Shown: positions 22,959-34,462 of the stretch, one piece after another
Layout of the letters: every line of letters begins with the position of its first letter
How positions within the stretch are numbered: the stretch's first letter is position 1
Source: Siphonodentalium dalli
Taxonomy: Eukaryota > Mollusca > Scaphopoda > Gadilida > Siphonodentaliidae
Direction: 5' to 3'
NCBI GenBank assembly: GCA_032622095.1
Contig: CP136061.1
Span: forward strand, 82,000,324 to 82,064,323
DNA length: 64,000 nt
Made by a program: the position numbers and the translations under genes
Notes under the pieces: generated by a model
What the model was told of the DNA's origin: nothing
What the model saw: only the letters and a program-made list of their open reading frames with translations
Database searches by the model: none

Positions 22959-23553
22959 CCCGACCAGACATTCATGTTTCAACCGCATCTAGCGACACCG
23001 TTTCTCATCATCAGCCGTTCCTGACACTGTCTTTTGCTGCCAGCGACCAGGTATCAACGATCTCTGATGCTGTTTTTAACTGTATTTAAGGTGTGTTTCT
23101 CTGGTTCGCACACACTGATGTTACGTGATGTTTTCATTACTCGACAATAGATACTCGTTTGATGATTCTACATTGGACATTTATCTCACTTTCTATTCGC
23201 CGGCAGGACTTGTTTTCATTCTCAGCCTCTTGGATAATTAACTGTTCGCTGGTAAACCAGTGCCCTATTGACACTGGTTAACCAGACTCGCCATGGTTAA
23301 ATAACTCTATTTTCGTTTGATGTTGATTGTTTGTTTATGAATATCAATGTGTTGATTTTTCAGGTTCGCGTTCGCGAGTATAGGTCCTAGATCCAACTAT
23401 CTTCTGTACACTCGGATTTACTAAAATTTTCAGTTTCCGCTACGTGGAAACTTTTGGAGTGAGGGGAGTCTGCCCAATAGTACATACGATAGTATAGTTA
23501 TTGTTAGATGTGTTCCTGGATCTATGATAAACTTCCTTTCCTAGTAAACACAA
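22959..23553. other. Intergenic with small hairpin
   Basis: No gene is recognised. GGTAAACCAGTG (23251-23262) pairs with CACTGGTTAACC (23272-23283) with one mismatch. An open frame spanning the LINE target site (22874-23089) has no family resemblance. Confidence 0.35.
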
Positions 23554-23959
23554 TGTATAGGAGCGTTATATAATATGATGAATACGACGTACACAGATAA
23601 TTAACAAGATCATACATTAATTGTTTATGACTGGTTGTACTCATTGTACAACACAGGTATGAGTAGAAGAGTAGAATAATCCAGTAACACTAGTGTGATA
23701 TACGCTAGAGTGAGAGTATAAATAACATGTATATCATGATACCTCAGATCTTATATGGACACATGATACCATAACTACCCGTTCTCGAGAGAGGGAACTT
23801 CACTTCTCCCTGAACCTTGCTACCACCAACATCTATCTAGCCTGTAGATAGTGCTTACCGGCAGAGACTTATTTAAAAATATAAAAGTATCAAACCTTCT
23901 GGACTCTTCATTGTTCCCGTTCATGATCAACTCTATATTCACCACCAGACTACGGGACA
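23554..23959 (+). mobile_element. Solo LTR of the Gypsy family
   Basis: It matches the 10262-10683 LTR from TGTATAGGAG to GGACA, with small deletions. No primer binding site follows and no polypurine tract precedes it, so it is neither a 5' nor an obvious 3' LTR. The flanking 5-mers (CACAA and GTGAC) do not match, so the usual target duplication is not visible. It probably arose by LTR-LTR recombination. Confidence 0.75.
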
Positions 23960-25388
23960 GTGACATACACATATGCCGGTCAGTTTACCACCAACAAAAA
24001 GTACCGTTATATTTTTTTAATTTGTCTTTCCGTGGTGTTCCGATAATCTGAACATATCCAGGAAAAGCCATCAAACATTCAAAAACATATTTATTTCAAA
24101 GTTTTAATACTGGTTGTATTAGTTGTTGATACTCGACTATAATCAAGATGGTCATTCACATCATTTTAGAAACACCAGCGCAGGCATTATTACATATTTT
24201 AAAAATATATATGTCCTTGAAGCTTTCGTACAAACACTTCTTATTTCTCAAATCGCTCGAATCAACCACACACCGCGAAGTTGACGCTACTTTTTCGTAC
24301 CGGCATCATAGCAATTCAACAGGACCCCCAGCATCATATCATATTAGCAGGACCTCTTGACCAGGGGTGGTATTATGTTATTTATTGACAGCCCAGATCA
24401 CTATAAATAGTATATGCTCATCGCTGATAACCTTATTCTACCAGTACTATGGACGGCGGTCCGCCATCTGCCCTAATTGTAGTCACTGCATACGTAATGA
24501 TGCGTTGCTGTTGGCGTTGTTGCTACGGTATGTGCGTCGATATTGGCTGGTATTTATATTGGGTATTGTCTATTGATTCCCCCGTTACTGTGTGAGTCCG
24601 CTGTTATCTGCGGTATTAGATGGGGGTATTGTTTGGTGAATGTACTAAACACGTTTTGGTACTTTATATCTGGCCTCTGTCAATATTTGTTTTAATTATG
24701 TAGCCTTAGATATATGAATTGTTTCAACATTCAATTAATGTCGTAAGATAATTCTAAGAACTTATTTATTGTTATGTGCTTTCTGTCACAATGTAAAGTA
24801 TGTTTTGCTGTTTGTTGTTGTTGCAGCCTGATCATGACTCTTCTCGGGATACACCGGATGCCTCGGTGGGTTGCAATCTTCATCCCGACTTGGAAATGGT
24901 GATGGTGACGTCTCCACCCCCATACCGATGGCAAGGGAGACATGAGTGACGTCTGTCTCACTGGATCTGCTGCTGGTGGTTGGCGCGTCTCTCAACTTTC
25001 CCTTGTCTCCAATTGGCCCTCATGTCGGCGTACCTGTGGTGGCGTGAATGGGTCTCTCTACATCCCGCATTGTGTCGTCTGGCCAACCCCGGACTCGTCC
25101 ACGCCGCGGCCAGCAGAAGTTCTTCTGGGGACACTTGAAAATCCAAAACCACTTCCCACCGACCAGAATGAGCATGGAGAAACCAGCTTAAACAATTGAC
25201 CGACTGGAAGCCGCTCAGACATCGGTAGGTATAGTGGAATCCATTGTCCACCGACTTCTAATAAAACTGGGGAATATTTTAATACTCCCTGGTTGCTGTT
25301 GAGATAATTACCAGCTTTTGATGTCAGCTTAGCGAAGTCCAGATGGTGTGCAAGAGCGAGCAATAGAAAACATGGCGGCTGTGTTTAA
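23960..25388. other. Intergenic; one candidate terminal exon
   Basis: Mostly without recognisable features. The segment 24950-25200 is richer in GC and open in several frames, but no family is recognised. The candidate exon at 24827-24949 is listed separately. Confidence 0.35.
24827..24949 (+). other. Candidate 3' terminal exon (unproven)
   Basis: A pyrimidine/TTG-rich tract ending TTGTTGTTGTTGCAG (to 24826) looks like a splice acceptor. It is followed by 40 open codons ending in TGA at 24947-24949. The peptide is Asp/Ser-rich at first and later contains TSPPPYRW, where PPPY resembles a WW-domain ligand. No upstream exon could be identified, so this could be chance. Confidence 0.2.
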
Positions 25389-25526
25389 CCCTTTACCCAA
25401 CAAACCGGCCAAAAACGGCCAAATAAAGCTGCAACAGCCTAAATTATCTCAATAAAACCATACAAATATGGATATCATTGGAACCGGCTCCTTGACCACA
25501 TTGTGATAGTTACAGTTATGCCCTGT

Positions 25527-25595
25527 GCCAATGCATTCTCTTATATATCCGAGTCGACCATAGGTCGCCTCGCATATAAAAGAGAATGCATTGGC
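25527..25595. repeat. MITE palindrome a
   Basis: GCCAATGCATTCTCTTATAT at the left is mirrored by the inverse at the right, with only a few mismatches over 69 bases and a small central loop. Confidence 0.85.
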
Positions 25596-25674
25596 CTAAA
25601 AAAAATCTTTTTTTAACACTTTTTACCATTTTTTCTTACATTCTTTAACAATTTTATAATTTTTAATGTGTTAA

Positions 25675-25743
25675 GCCAATGCATTCTCTTATATATGCGA
25701 GGCGACCTATGGTCGACTCGCATATATAAGAGAATGCATTGGC
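25675..25743. repeat. MITE palindrome b
   Basis: Nearly the same palindrome as 25527-25595, reading GCGAGGCGACCTATGGTCGA across the centre. Only one arm position fails to pair. Confidence 0.85.
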
Positions 25744-25773
25744 ACATGGCCGTTCTGTTGGGTAAAGGGTTAA

Positions 25774-26655
25774 GAGTATGCAAGTACCCGTCGATTCCAT
25801 TTGGTGTGTTAATTGAGAGCCGTTGAATGTTTCTGGCGACGAGTTCACTTCTTGATACAATTGTTAGTATCAATACACAAACGTAAACACATACTGGAGA
25901 ATATTATATTCACTTCGTATTTGAATACATAGGATAGTAGGATAGTATTGCCAAGGCGTTACTGTCGGGTGTGAAACCGTTTAATTTGAAGTGTCATGCA
26001 AAATTAAAAGAAGTGTTATAGCCATGGATAAATTTCCAACATCTCGGCGCAAATAGAAATTTCTGTACAATATGATTTGACAACAAAAAAATTGTTTGAA
26101 TATAGCCAATTTAACACTGAATTATGCATGAGATATCCAAATAAGGGTGAAAAAAGATGTCATCATAGTTTGCAATGTAGCCAAAGGCCGGCTCAGTCGC
26201 TGTTTTGTGGAAAATACCTGCTAATAATTATTTGATTGACAGTTGTGGAAAGGTATAATACCTTACAGCATCTGACCTTCAGCTTGAGTTTTGATGTATT
26301 CGGAAAGGAACTAATTGCTTTTTACACATCGCCGGTTATCGATCAAAGAGGGGAACGCGTTACCCGGCTAAAGTCATTGCAGAGCGTTCATATATTACCG
26401 GAGAAGGCAAGCATATATAGACGGCTACCACACTTATATTCATTTGTCTCATTTGCTTGTTAATAGTTTATCCTAGGTTCGCAGAAACTCGTATTTTCAA
26501 AATGTTGATACCCAGGTTTGACTCATATAGATACCCGTACGCTTATATTTGATTCCAGATTCTATTCGAATCGCGAATCTCACCTCTGATTCAATTTGAT
26601 ATTTGATTGGATTGTGAACCCACTATTCGCACGACCGTTACTTAGGCCGTATACG
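25774..26655. other. Intergenic, no gene seen
   Basis: AT-rich. The plus-strand frame 26236-26463 has no recognisable motif. Confidence 0.4.
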
Positions 26656-26830
26656 TTACTAGCATGCATGGTTACCCAGGGTTGCCCCGGTTGAAGTGAT
26701 GTAAACCGCTCTGCTGTTCTGTGAACATTTTATGGGAATAGAGAACACTCTTGCTCAAAGGTTAGACGACGTATCTCATAAATTTGACATTTTAAAGATA
26801 GGGCATATTAAATATATGCATGCACTGTCG
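26656..26830 (+). repeat. Dispersed repeat, copy B
   Basis: Inverse-orientation partner of 885-995. It starts TACTAGCATGCATGGTTACC and includes AGAACACTCTTGCTCAAAGG. The family is unknown. Confidence 0.55.
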
Positions 26831-27012
26831 ATGTCCAATAAGGAATCGGAATAGTTTGTAGAAATGACTCCAATTCTAATCACAGAAGAAACTATTCAAA
26901 CATATAGCATGAGGGAATTATAATTGGGAATGTTAGGTTGATATTTTGTGAGGTAAATGTACACATAGATATGTACAAGTCTTTAACCCTTTACCCAACA
27001 GAACGGCCCTGT

Positions 27013-27081
27013 GCCAATGCATTCTCTTATATATGCGAGTCGACCATAGGTCGCCTCGCATATATAAGAGAATGCATTGGC
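27013..27081. repeat. MITE palindrome a'
   Basis: A 69-base near-perfect palindrome, GCCAATGCATTCTCTTATAT to its inverse, centred on CGACCATAGGTCG. Confidence 0.85.
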
Positions 27082-27149
27082 TTAACATATTAAAAGTTAT
27101 AAAATTGTTAAAGAATGTAAGAAAAAATGGTAAAAAGTGTTAAAAAAAG

Positions 27150-27218
27150 GCCAATGCATTCTCTTATATATGCGAGGCGACCTATGGTCGACTCGCATAT
27201 ATAAGAGAATGCATTGGC
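27150..27218. repeat. MITE palindrome b'
   Basis: Second 69-base palindrome of this MITE copy, centred on CGACCTATGGTCG. Confidence 0.85.
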
Positions 27219-27360
27219 ACAGGGCATAACTGTAACTATCACAATGTGGTCAAGGGCCGGTTCCAATGATATCCATATTTGTATGGTTTTATTGAGACAG
27301 ACCCAAGATAATTTAGGCTGTTGCAGCTTTATTTGGCCGGTTTCTTGGGTAAAGGGGTAA

Positions 27361-29960
27361 TAGGTCGTGAATAATATACAAGCAGCGTATACAAGTGTGA
27401 TAACCGATTACCCTAGTATTAGAATAGTCGAACCTCTACACATTAGAGGCTCGGAAGTGGAATAGCACAAGCATCATCTCTTGGGGAAATGCATTTACTT
27501 ATATACAATTTGGGTGAATACATAATGAGGTGTTTGGTAATACACATCGGGATTGGTCCCGCTGATATGGTCATTTCCCATGACCATATTTGGGAGCCGT
27601 CTTCATTGTGTGTAGGTCTTGGGAGTAAGATGTGTGAGGTTTCCTTAAGGAACCGAACACGGATATTCGAGTTTGATTTCTACATATATGGATAGTGATA
27701 TAGTATACACGTAGCAGTATATGTCCTTGAATCGAGTTATGGGAATATAATGGGGCACGGGTAGTTATGTCACAATTTAACTAATAGCTTGTGGGTCCGG
27801 AAAGGTTTCGAAAACTGTAACAATGAAAACTCTAGAGCTATTGGCGCTGTTATTGGCGGGATGAAGGAGCAAAACGGTGTTTGGCTCGGAATTATATGGG
27901 TAATCTCAGCGATAGCTTGTGAAAGAAATCGATGAGTGTAGTAGAGAGTATGGTTCAAACACAACGGTCTAACACTTTGCTGTCATTACAACAAAGTTAA
28001 TTGTAATGGATGTAGATAAAGAGGCTACGGTGTTAGTCGGTTATTGATGAATTGTGCACTGATTCCATTCCTAAACTATCCATGAAATAGCACCCCATTC
28101 GAACACCAATAATTATAACTTCAAGCTAAACATGTTACGACTAAATGGCCATCTTCATGGTAGGGGAAGTATACTGTTTCGCCCACAAGGTTGCCGCTAA
28201 ACAGCGTCAATACATAACAGCTATTAGTGGCGGATCAAAATCGTTTACAAGCTGAAATATGACTACCTCTGCAATATCACGCGAGAATAAACGGGTATAA
28301 TCGTATCCTTGTTGTATCGACGGTTGGAGAATTTGAAGGAATCCCGTATCGTCTGTGTGATTGCATGCTGGAAATACTCATATATTTAAAGGAGTACATA
28401 AAACGCTGAATCAGCTGCTGATCAGCAGGTTACCACCTAAAATTCTGGTATAACTCAATTATAACGGCTATGCGGTCGTGGGTTGTGTAACTAACACGTA
28501 ATATAAGTGATATATCTCACTAAGGAAAGGGACACATTTCTACAGCCCGCCATCCCCGTTCAGCAGTTCAAAATCCCGTTCAGCAGTACGGCGGCTGAAG
28601 TTCAGCAGATTATCGCGAACGCAGTTTAACTCAATTATAACGAAGATAGTAGAGTTTAGGTTGTGCAAATGACTTGTTAAATCAAATCAAATATTTAATG
28701 GTATCAATCCAACATGCGAATTATCACCAATTGTAACAAACATATAGTAACATTTATTGTGTAACACAATTGACCAACATAATTAAAAATGAAAAATAAA
28801 GATTATGTATTTGTGCTGAAGTGGTAAATAGATGTCTTTGATGACAAAACATGTAAAGGTGCATTTTGTTTTGGTAAATTATCTGATGATAATAATAAAA
28901 TATTAAATTTTAAAAAGCTTAATGTTGATTATTAACGATGCAATTAATTCAGAAATAAATTTTATGAAATTCAAGATGTCACTGCACATCCAATCAAACG
29001 TCATATAAAGTGGAGTAAAGGATAATCAAATACATTTCCTTAGAGCCAGTATTATAACTAGACCTTTATTAATACTGACAATTTAAGTTCTGCTATAGAA
29101 CTGGAAATTTTAATATCAATCTATTGAGCTAACTAAAGTAAATACCCAGTGGTTAAGATTTATTCAGATTGATTGGAATGAAGTGTCATAACTTGGGATT
29201 GGATGGATAACTTCCAAGCTCACAATGTGATTTAAAATCATCACCTCTGTATAACCCATTAATAACTAGATCATGTACACGTTAAATGTACCACAGCCAT
29301 GTTTCCTCACCAAAATCATGTTTCCCCACCAAAATGTTCAGATAAAATATATTTCCGTACTGGCGTGTTTGAAAGTGCAAAAGAAAAGAATAGAAAAGAA
29401 ATGTAATTTAAACGGTCCTTCTATATAACTTCCACTTAGGTTCAAAGTTAAAGGTCCATTGTGATCGGAGTAGCCTAGAATAGTATTATTAATGAATAAT
29501 ATGTATTAAATAATATGAGGAATAAGGGATTTCTGCTTCCTGTTTATATTTAAATGTAGTTAACTCAGAAAATTCTCCTGAGATTCATAAGGTTTTGCAG
29601 TACGTTTTATTGAAATTAGTTAAAATAAAACTTTTTTATCAGCTGCTCATCCATATAAGGAAATAGATCATAGGTTGAAAGGTATTTGTGAGCGAAATTG
29701 AGATCGGCATTGTCAAAGTTAATAATATCAGGTGTAAACGGACTATACTGCAAAATGTAATAAATAATGTTGTGTTCATATAACTCCGTTAGCTATGATA
29801 CCATGTGGAGTACACTACTGGCTGGATGTTCTTATCAAACTATCTTTGGCTGCCTCACTGATATTGATACCATAGTTATGAAGGATCCCATTATTGTGAT
29901 ACTCAGTTACAGGATGAGGCAATGGCAGAAGTGTTCGGCAGCAATAGAGTATCCACAAAC
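27361..29960. other. Intergenic, no gene seen
   Basis: No coding region is recognised in 2.6 kb. Small direct repeats: CCCGTTCAGCAGT occurs twice near 28555-28590, and TAACTCAATTATAACG occurs near 28450 and 28627. The segment 29805-29870 resembles 50205-50270 (see repeat entry). Confidence 0.4.
29803..29872 (+). repeat. Dispersed repeat block shared with 50.2 kb
   Basis: GGAGTACACTACTGGCTGGA and the next ~45 bases (through CTGATATTGATACCA) match 50206-50275 with about six differences. The class is unknown; it may be the remnant of an exon or element. Confidence 0.55.
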
Positions 29961-29964
29961 TGCA

Positions 29965-30105
29965 TGTAGTTTTTACACAGATTTAAGGTGTAATTCAAAC
30001 TGGATGTAGTTTTTACACATATTTAAGGTGTATTTTTACACAGATTTAAGGTGTAATTCAAACTGGATGTAGTTTTTACACAGATTTAAGGTGTAATTCA
30101 AAGCT
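29965..30105 (+). repeat. Small satellite, ~40-bp unit
   Basis: About three and a half copies of a unit built from GGATGTAGTTTTTACACAGA plus TTTAAGGTGTAATTCAAACT. The middle copy is shortened and has ATATTT instead of AGATTT. Confidence 0.8.
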
Positions 30106-31380
30106 GCAAAATAACACCACAGATTTCCTCTAACCTTGTATATAGACATCACAGTGGTATTTGATAGACATGTATATCATCGTAGTGGGAAAATCATGTG
30201 GTTTCGATGTTGGTGAGTACCACGCATTCAAAATGGTCGAGGTTAGTGAAAACGCACAAAACATATTATATGAGGATCTGGCACACAAAGGAAATTTGAC
30301 TGTTATGAACATATGCTAGATTATTTTTATATAACAAGTTAATACCTTATTTGTTCGGAAATTCTCAGTAGTTTTCTATAACATCTGACCAAAGTTGTCA
30401 GTCGGAGGTACGTGGAATACACCAGTCCATACATATACGAGAATCCTTCGACGGACATTGGTGAGTTTGGCAATCAGCTTGTTTGAAAAATGGTATAGCA
30501 TTTGTTCGTAGCTGCCAATATACTTTGTAATATATTGTTATCCTAGTTTATTATGCTTTCCTCGTTTCTGGTTGGTTTTGCGAGCGCCTCTGTAATGCTG
30601 AATGCGTGATATTCATCAACTCGAAACCACGTGATTCCCCACCGTATTTTATAAGATGAACAAAGTGGTGTGATTTTAAGTTCTAAATTTAACTGCGCTT
30701 CTGTCTTCAGTGAAGTCTATACTAAAAAAAACTCAATTGTGCTTGTTTGTTTGTTTGTCCGGTTATGGACGACCAAACGGCAGGACAATTGGAGCTGCAC
30801 ACGGAGATAATCTCGATGAAATATGCTTTTGTATGTTGTCGATACAAATATTGTTTTTATCTCTGGACTTTGGAAGTACAAAGTGTTCTTGCATTGAAGT
30901 GAACCAATTCATACCCTTGCAACCAGCTTCTCCGTAGAAAAAACTGTATATGCCCACACTAGTGTGTGCTTAAAACAATCTGTGTTTATCTCATTTCGAA
31001 GACACAATTTTCAGAATTAGATGTCATCCATATTTTACAGTCTAGCAGTTTGAAAACTAGAGAAAAGTAAAGGGCTCTGTGGACGGTTTAATAATTTCCT
31101 CGCTCAATTGTGCACACAAATGAGTACTTTATGCACCTATCATTGAGAAGTCACAATATCATTAAACCTAATGCGGGTTACATTACATGGATTTAGCCCC
31201 AGTTGCCTGTGACTAGACAATGGCATTATGGAATGCAATATTAGTGGTGATGTAACTCATGTACATGTATATCCATTTGCCCTGTTCACAAGCTCATGCA
31301 TGACGTTAACTGTGCCATTCAATCACTGGTCATTTGCCAGCCCACTGTTAGCAGTCGTTTCATTATTCTAACACTGTGTT
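30106..31380. other. Intergenic, no gene seen
   Basis: No coding region is supported. A short (GTTT)n tract sits near 30740-30756. Confidence 0.4.
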
Positions 31381-31552
31381 CTCATGTATAACCTGCATAA
31401 TAACCCTTTCTATACTAAATACTCTCATGTATAACCTGCATAATAACCCTTTCTATACTAAATACTCTCATGTATAACCTGCATAATAACCCTTTCTATA
31501 CTAAATACTCTCATGTATAACCTGCATAATAACCCTTTCTATACTAAATACT
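31381..31552 (+). repeat. Perfect 43-bp tandem repeat x4
   Basis: Unit starts at 31381, 31424, 31467 and 31510, each beginning CTCATGTATAACCTGCATAA and ending ACTAAATACT. The four copies are identical, so the array is very recent or homogenised. Confidence 0.95.
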
Positions 31553-33035
31553 CTTTGACGAGTAGTTCTCGTGATGTTTCTTATATCTGTTTGCATTATT
31601 TGGACTATGTATTTATATACTATATATTCATTATATATGGAGGATAAATAAAGATATATATGAATCGTTCTGCTCTTGTATTTCTTATTTTTCTGCCTGT
31701 TGTTTGCTTTATTACCCGAATACCCCTAGAAATGAATAATATACCGTTCGGTTGTACAATTTGATAACTGAATGAAGTCAGTATAGAAAATGTTAAGCGG
31801 GAGATCAGCATGGTGTCAGATCAATTTAGCAATACAACTACTACTATAATTTAAAGTGTCGTGTATAAATGTCATTATCATATTGCTTTATAGTGCAGAT
31901 ACAACACGTATTATTAATTTTCGTAACAAAACAAAGCAAATCGAAAACAACCATGAATGTTTTCAGTCTCAGCATCGCCAGCACGATTTCTTACTCAAAA
32001 CTCCACCTTCGGGCTGTCATATAATAGAGCAGTGGTTAGTTTTACACTTACGATTTATTTGTAAATTTGTTTTCAACTCAATTTCAGATCAGTGTTCAAT
32101 CTGGTCGACCTGCCATGATATTTTATATGAGGTAATCCCAGATAATCATAAACATGATCATACACATTTTTAATCTGGCAGAATATTCTTAGATCATGCC
32201 ATGAATATGTACTCTATCTAGTGGCTATATCCATAGAGATAATGTATTCCACCAGTACAAAACCTGGAAACTTTCTGTGGCAGCTGTTGTGACAGGGAAG
32301 TTTGTAACATTGAAAACAAACAGTGCTTGGGTAATAAATTTCTTAGGTACTGGTAACTATAATATACGCGCATGTTCCTTAATAATGTAATTTACGATAC
32401 GAGAACGTCCCACCTTGAAATTGCATGATTTCACTGACTTTGTGAGCGATTATGCTTTGCATCCATTACTAGTACACTCATGAAATCTTTACTGGGAAAT
32501 TATCTAATTAAATGTGTATATACAATTAGCAGCTCAGAAAAATCAGACAGACATGCAACTTCGAACTGGGACCACCCCTACTACGAAGTAGATTATTAAG
32601 GAACAAGTATCAATAAAGAACTTTATCCACCGCTCACTACTGAGCATACATAAAGCCTGCCTAATAAACGTTACGTTTATTACGTCAATGTAGCTTTATT
32701 AGGTCAACGTAGCTTTATTAGGTTAGTACTACTTTTATGACGTAATTTGATATGCAAATTGCGCAGATAACTAGGGACGTCAATTTTATTGTGTATAATT
32801 AACTAAAATAATTCCTAAAACATCTATAAATCCTCATAACAAGATCTGTTTATAATCAATGTAAAAATGCCAACGAACTGTTTCGCTCTAGGCTGCACTC
32901 CGGTTTTCCCACGTCATGAATGCTAATTGGTTTGCTTGACCTAACAAATGTAATGGCGTCATCGAAGTAACGAATGTAAAACTGAGGAAAATGAGATATT
33001 TACCTCACAAAATGTTTTGTGCGATGGATAAATAA
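31553..33035. other. Intergenic, no gene seen
   Basis: No gene is supported. A short tandem of the words TGTAGCTTTATTAGGTCAACG lies at about 32688-32725, next to the palindrome AAACGTTACGTTT at 32668. Confidence 0.4.
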
Positions 33036-33171
33036 AATATGTAGCTAATGTCGTCGATTAAACTGTTTATGTCCGCTCGGGGGATTTGGCATCTATTGGA
33101 CTCGGCTAATAAATGCTCAAATCCCCTCACGGCCATAAACAATTTAAGCGACGACACTAGCTACATATTCT
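33036..33171. repeat. Foldback element, ~52-bp arms
   Basis: The left arm 33036-33089 (AATATGTAGCTAATGTCGTC and on to GGGGATTTG) pairs with the right arm 33118-33171 (CAAATCCCC to TAGCTACATATT) with several mismatches and a loop of about 28 bases. It lies about 120 bases left of the large transposon. Confidence 0.75.
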
Positions 33172-33292
33172 ATATATATATTCCCGGCCTTGTTTGTTCA
33201 ATTATGTATAAGCCGGATTCGTCATCTCCAGTTTAAACCTACATTGATTGCCCAGCCAAACCGGGTCTAAAGGGGCGTTTGTTGTCGGTTAA

Positions 33293-33325
33293 GGACTTTG
33301 CTAACCCATTTTGGACAAAAATAAA
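33293..33325 (+). repeat. Left terminal inverted repeat
   Basis: GGACTTTGCTAACCCATTTT followed by GGACAAAA. It pairs with 43603-43630 inverted, with two mismatches. TTAA lies immediately outside. Confidence 0.85.
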
Positions 33326-34460
33326 GGGTCAAAAAACACATTCAAACTCATTGCAAGCACATGAATTGACTTTCATACAGATCTATGAACATCTTTGACA
33401 TGTTCAAACCATGTGTAACCTCACCTTCCATTAAAAATATGCTTTTATTCAGGGTTAAATTTTGCAAAATTTCGAACCCAACATCTAGAAAATTGCGCAA
33501 CCACTAAAATCATCATGGACACAGAAAGATGTAAAAATATGCCTTCTGTGATGAACAATTGAGATATCTGACGCATTGTCTGTTAATTGGCCGAAATCCC
33601 ATAATGTAAAAATCTGACTTGATTTCTCGGGTACGCGTGCTTTTACAACGAAGTTAGGTAAACAGACCGCGTTAACAACTAATTTCCAAGTGTATTAACA
33701 GCGATCGTGTAAATGCACAAATTTATATATTGACTAAATGAAGCAGAACTCGGGGGCATAACTTACGAATATGTACCAAGAGCGAGATCTTCAATTAGAT
33801 GCTTGAAAATGTAATATTATTTTGATAAAATTGCGATGGCGCAGCACAACCGTGTGATAACGAAAACAATCGCCTCGCTTTTCGAATTACAGGGAACTTG
33901 AAACTCGAATTTAATTATGCAATAGACAGAAGCGTAATTTGACATATTGCCATCATCAACTCACAATAAGAGTACGTAGAAGTAAAATTATATATACTAG
34001 AAACATGGAACTATATTGATTCACACAGTGCAAAATATCGCTATGCGGAGAACTGGTTTCAGGAATTGTCTTAGAAGTTCATGGCCAGAATTTCTTCCAA
34101 TGAGATTCTAAATATACCGTTGGTGCGATTGCAGATGTTTTGCACGTGATATATACATCGAGATATGTAGAAAATACACATCCGATTATTATTCCTGAAC
34201 GCTAATTGATTTAAGAAATAAACGTTTAGTAACTTGTCCGTTACAATTCCAGCACGTGTTTGTATATTGTTGTTGTTGATGTTTCCAGGTAAGAAATAAC
34301 ATTGTTTTATTACTAAAAATGTATTGTTTTTAGTCCTACTTGTTCAGTTGTGGTTTGTTAGGACAGGTATGTTTAGAAAATGAAAAATAATTATATTAGT
34401 AGAATAGAACGAAAATCCAGCGTGTTGGCACGAATTAAAGTCACCCACATCAGTATAGAC
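33326..34460 (+). other. Transposon 5' subterminal region and leader
   Basis: Non-coding, AT-rich. The stretch 34280-34292 reads TTTCCAGGTAAG, which has the form of a splice donor. Candidate acceptors TTTTTAG (34327-34333) and TTGTTCAG (34341-34348) follow. A short 5' untranslated intron is possible but unproven. Confidence 0.35.
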
Positions 34461-34462
34461 AT

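Larger units (their letters stand above)
25389..25769. mobile_element. piggyBac-like MITE, copy 2
   Basis: TTAA at 25385-25388 and 25770-25773. The termini CCCTTTACCCAACAAACCGG and CCGTTCTGTTGGGTAAAGGG are inverted repeats of about 20 bases. Length 381 bp, no coding. It holds two ~69-bp palindromes (25527-25595 and 25675-25743). TTAA target duplication and termini starting CCC are the hallmark of the piggyBac superfamily. It would need a transposase from elsewhere. Confidence 0.9.
26987..27356. mobile_element. piggyBac-like MITE, copy 3 (inverted)
   Basis: TTAA at 26983-26986 on the left; on the right the site reads GTAA (27357-27360), one base off. It lies in the opposite orientation to copies 1 and 2. 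Two palindromes lie at 27013-27081 and 27150-27218. Internal sequence (CCTTGACCACATTGTGATAG in reverse) is shared with copy 2. Confidence 0.9.

Noticed and set aside
25613-25873. Minus-strand open frames overlapping MITE copy 2
   Set aside because: They run through the MITE palindrome and terminal repeat; similar frames at 12124 also start inside the MITE. They are chance frames in a non-coding element.
31370-31560. Possible CRISPR-like array
   Set aside because: The 43-bp units are contiguous with no spacers, and the sequence is eukaryotic. Same for the 44-bp array at 43.7 kb.
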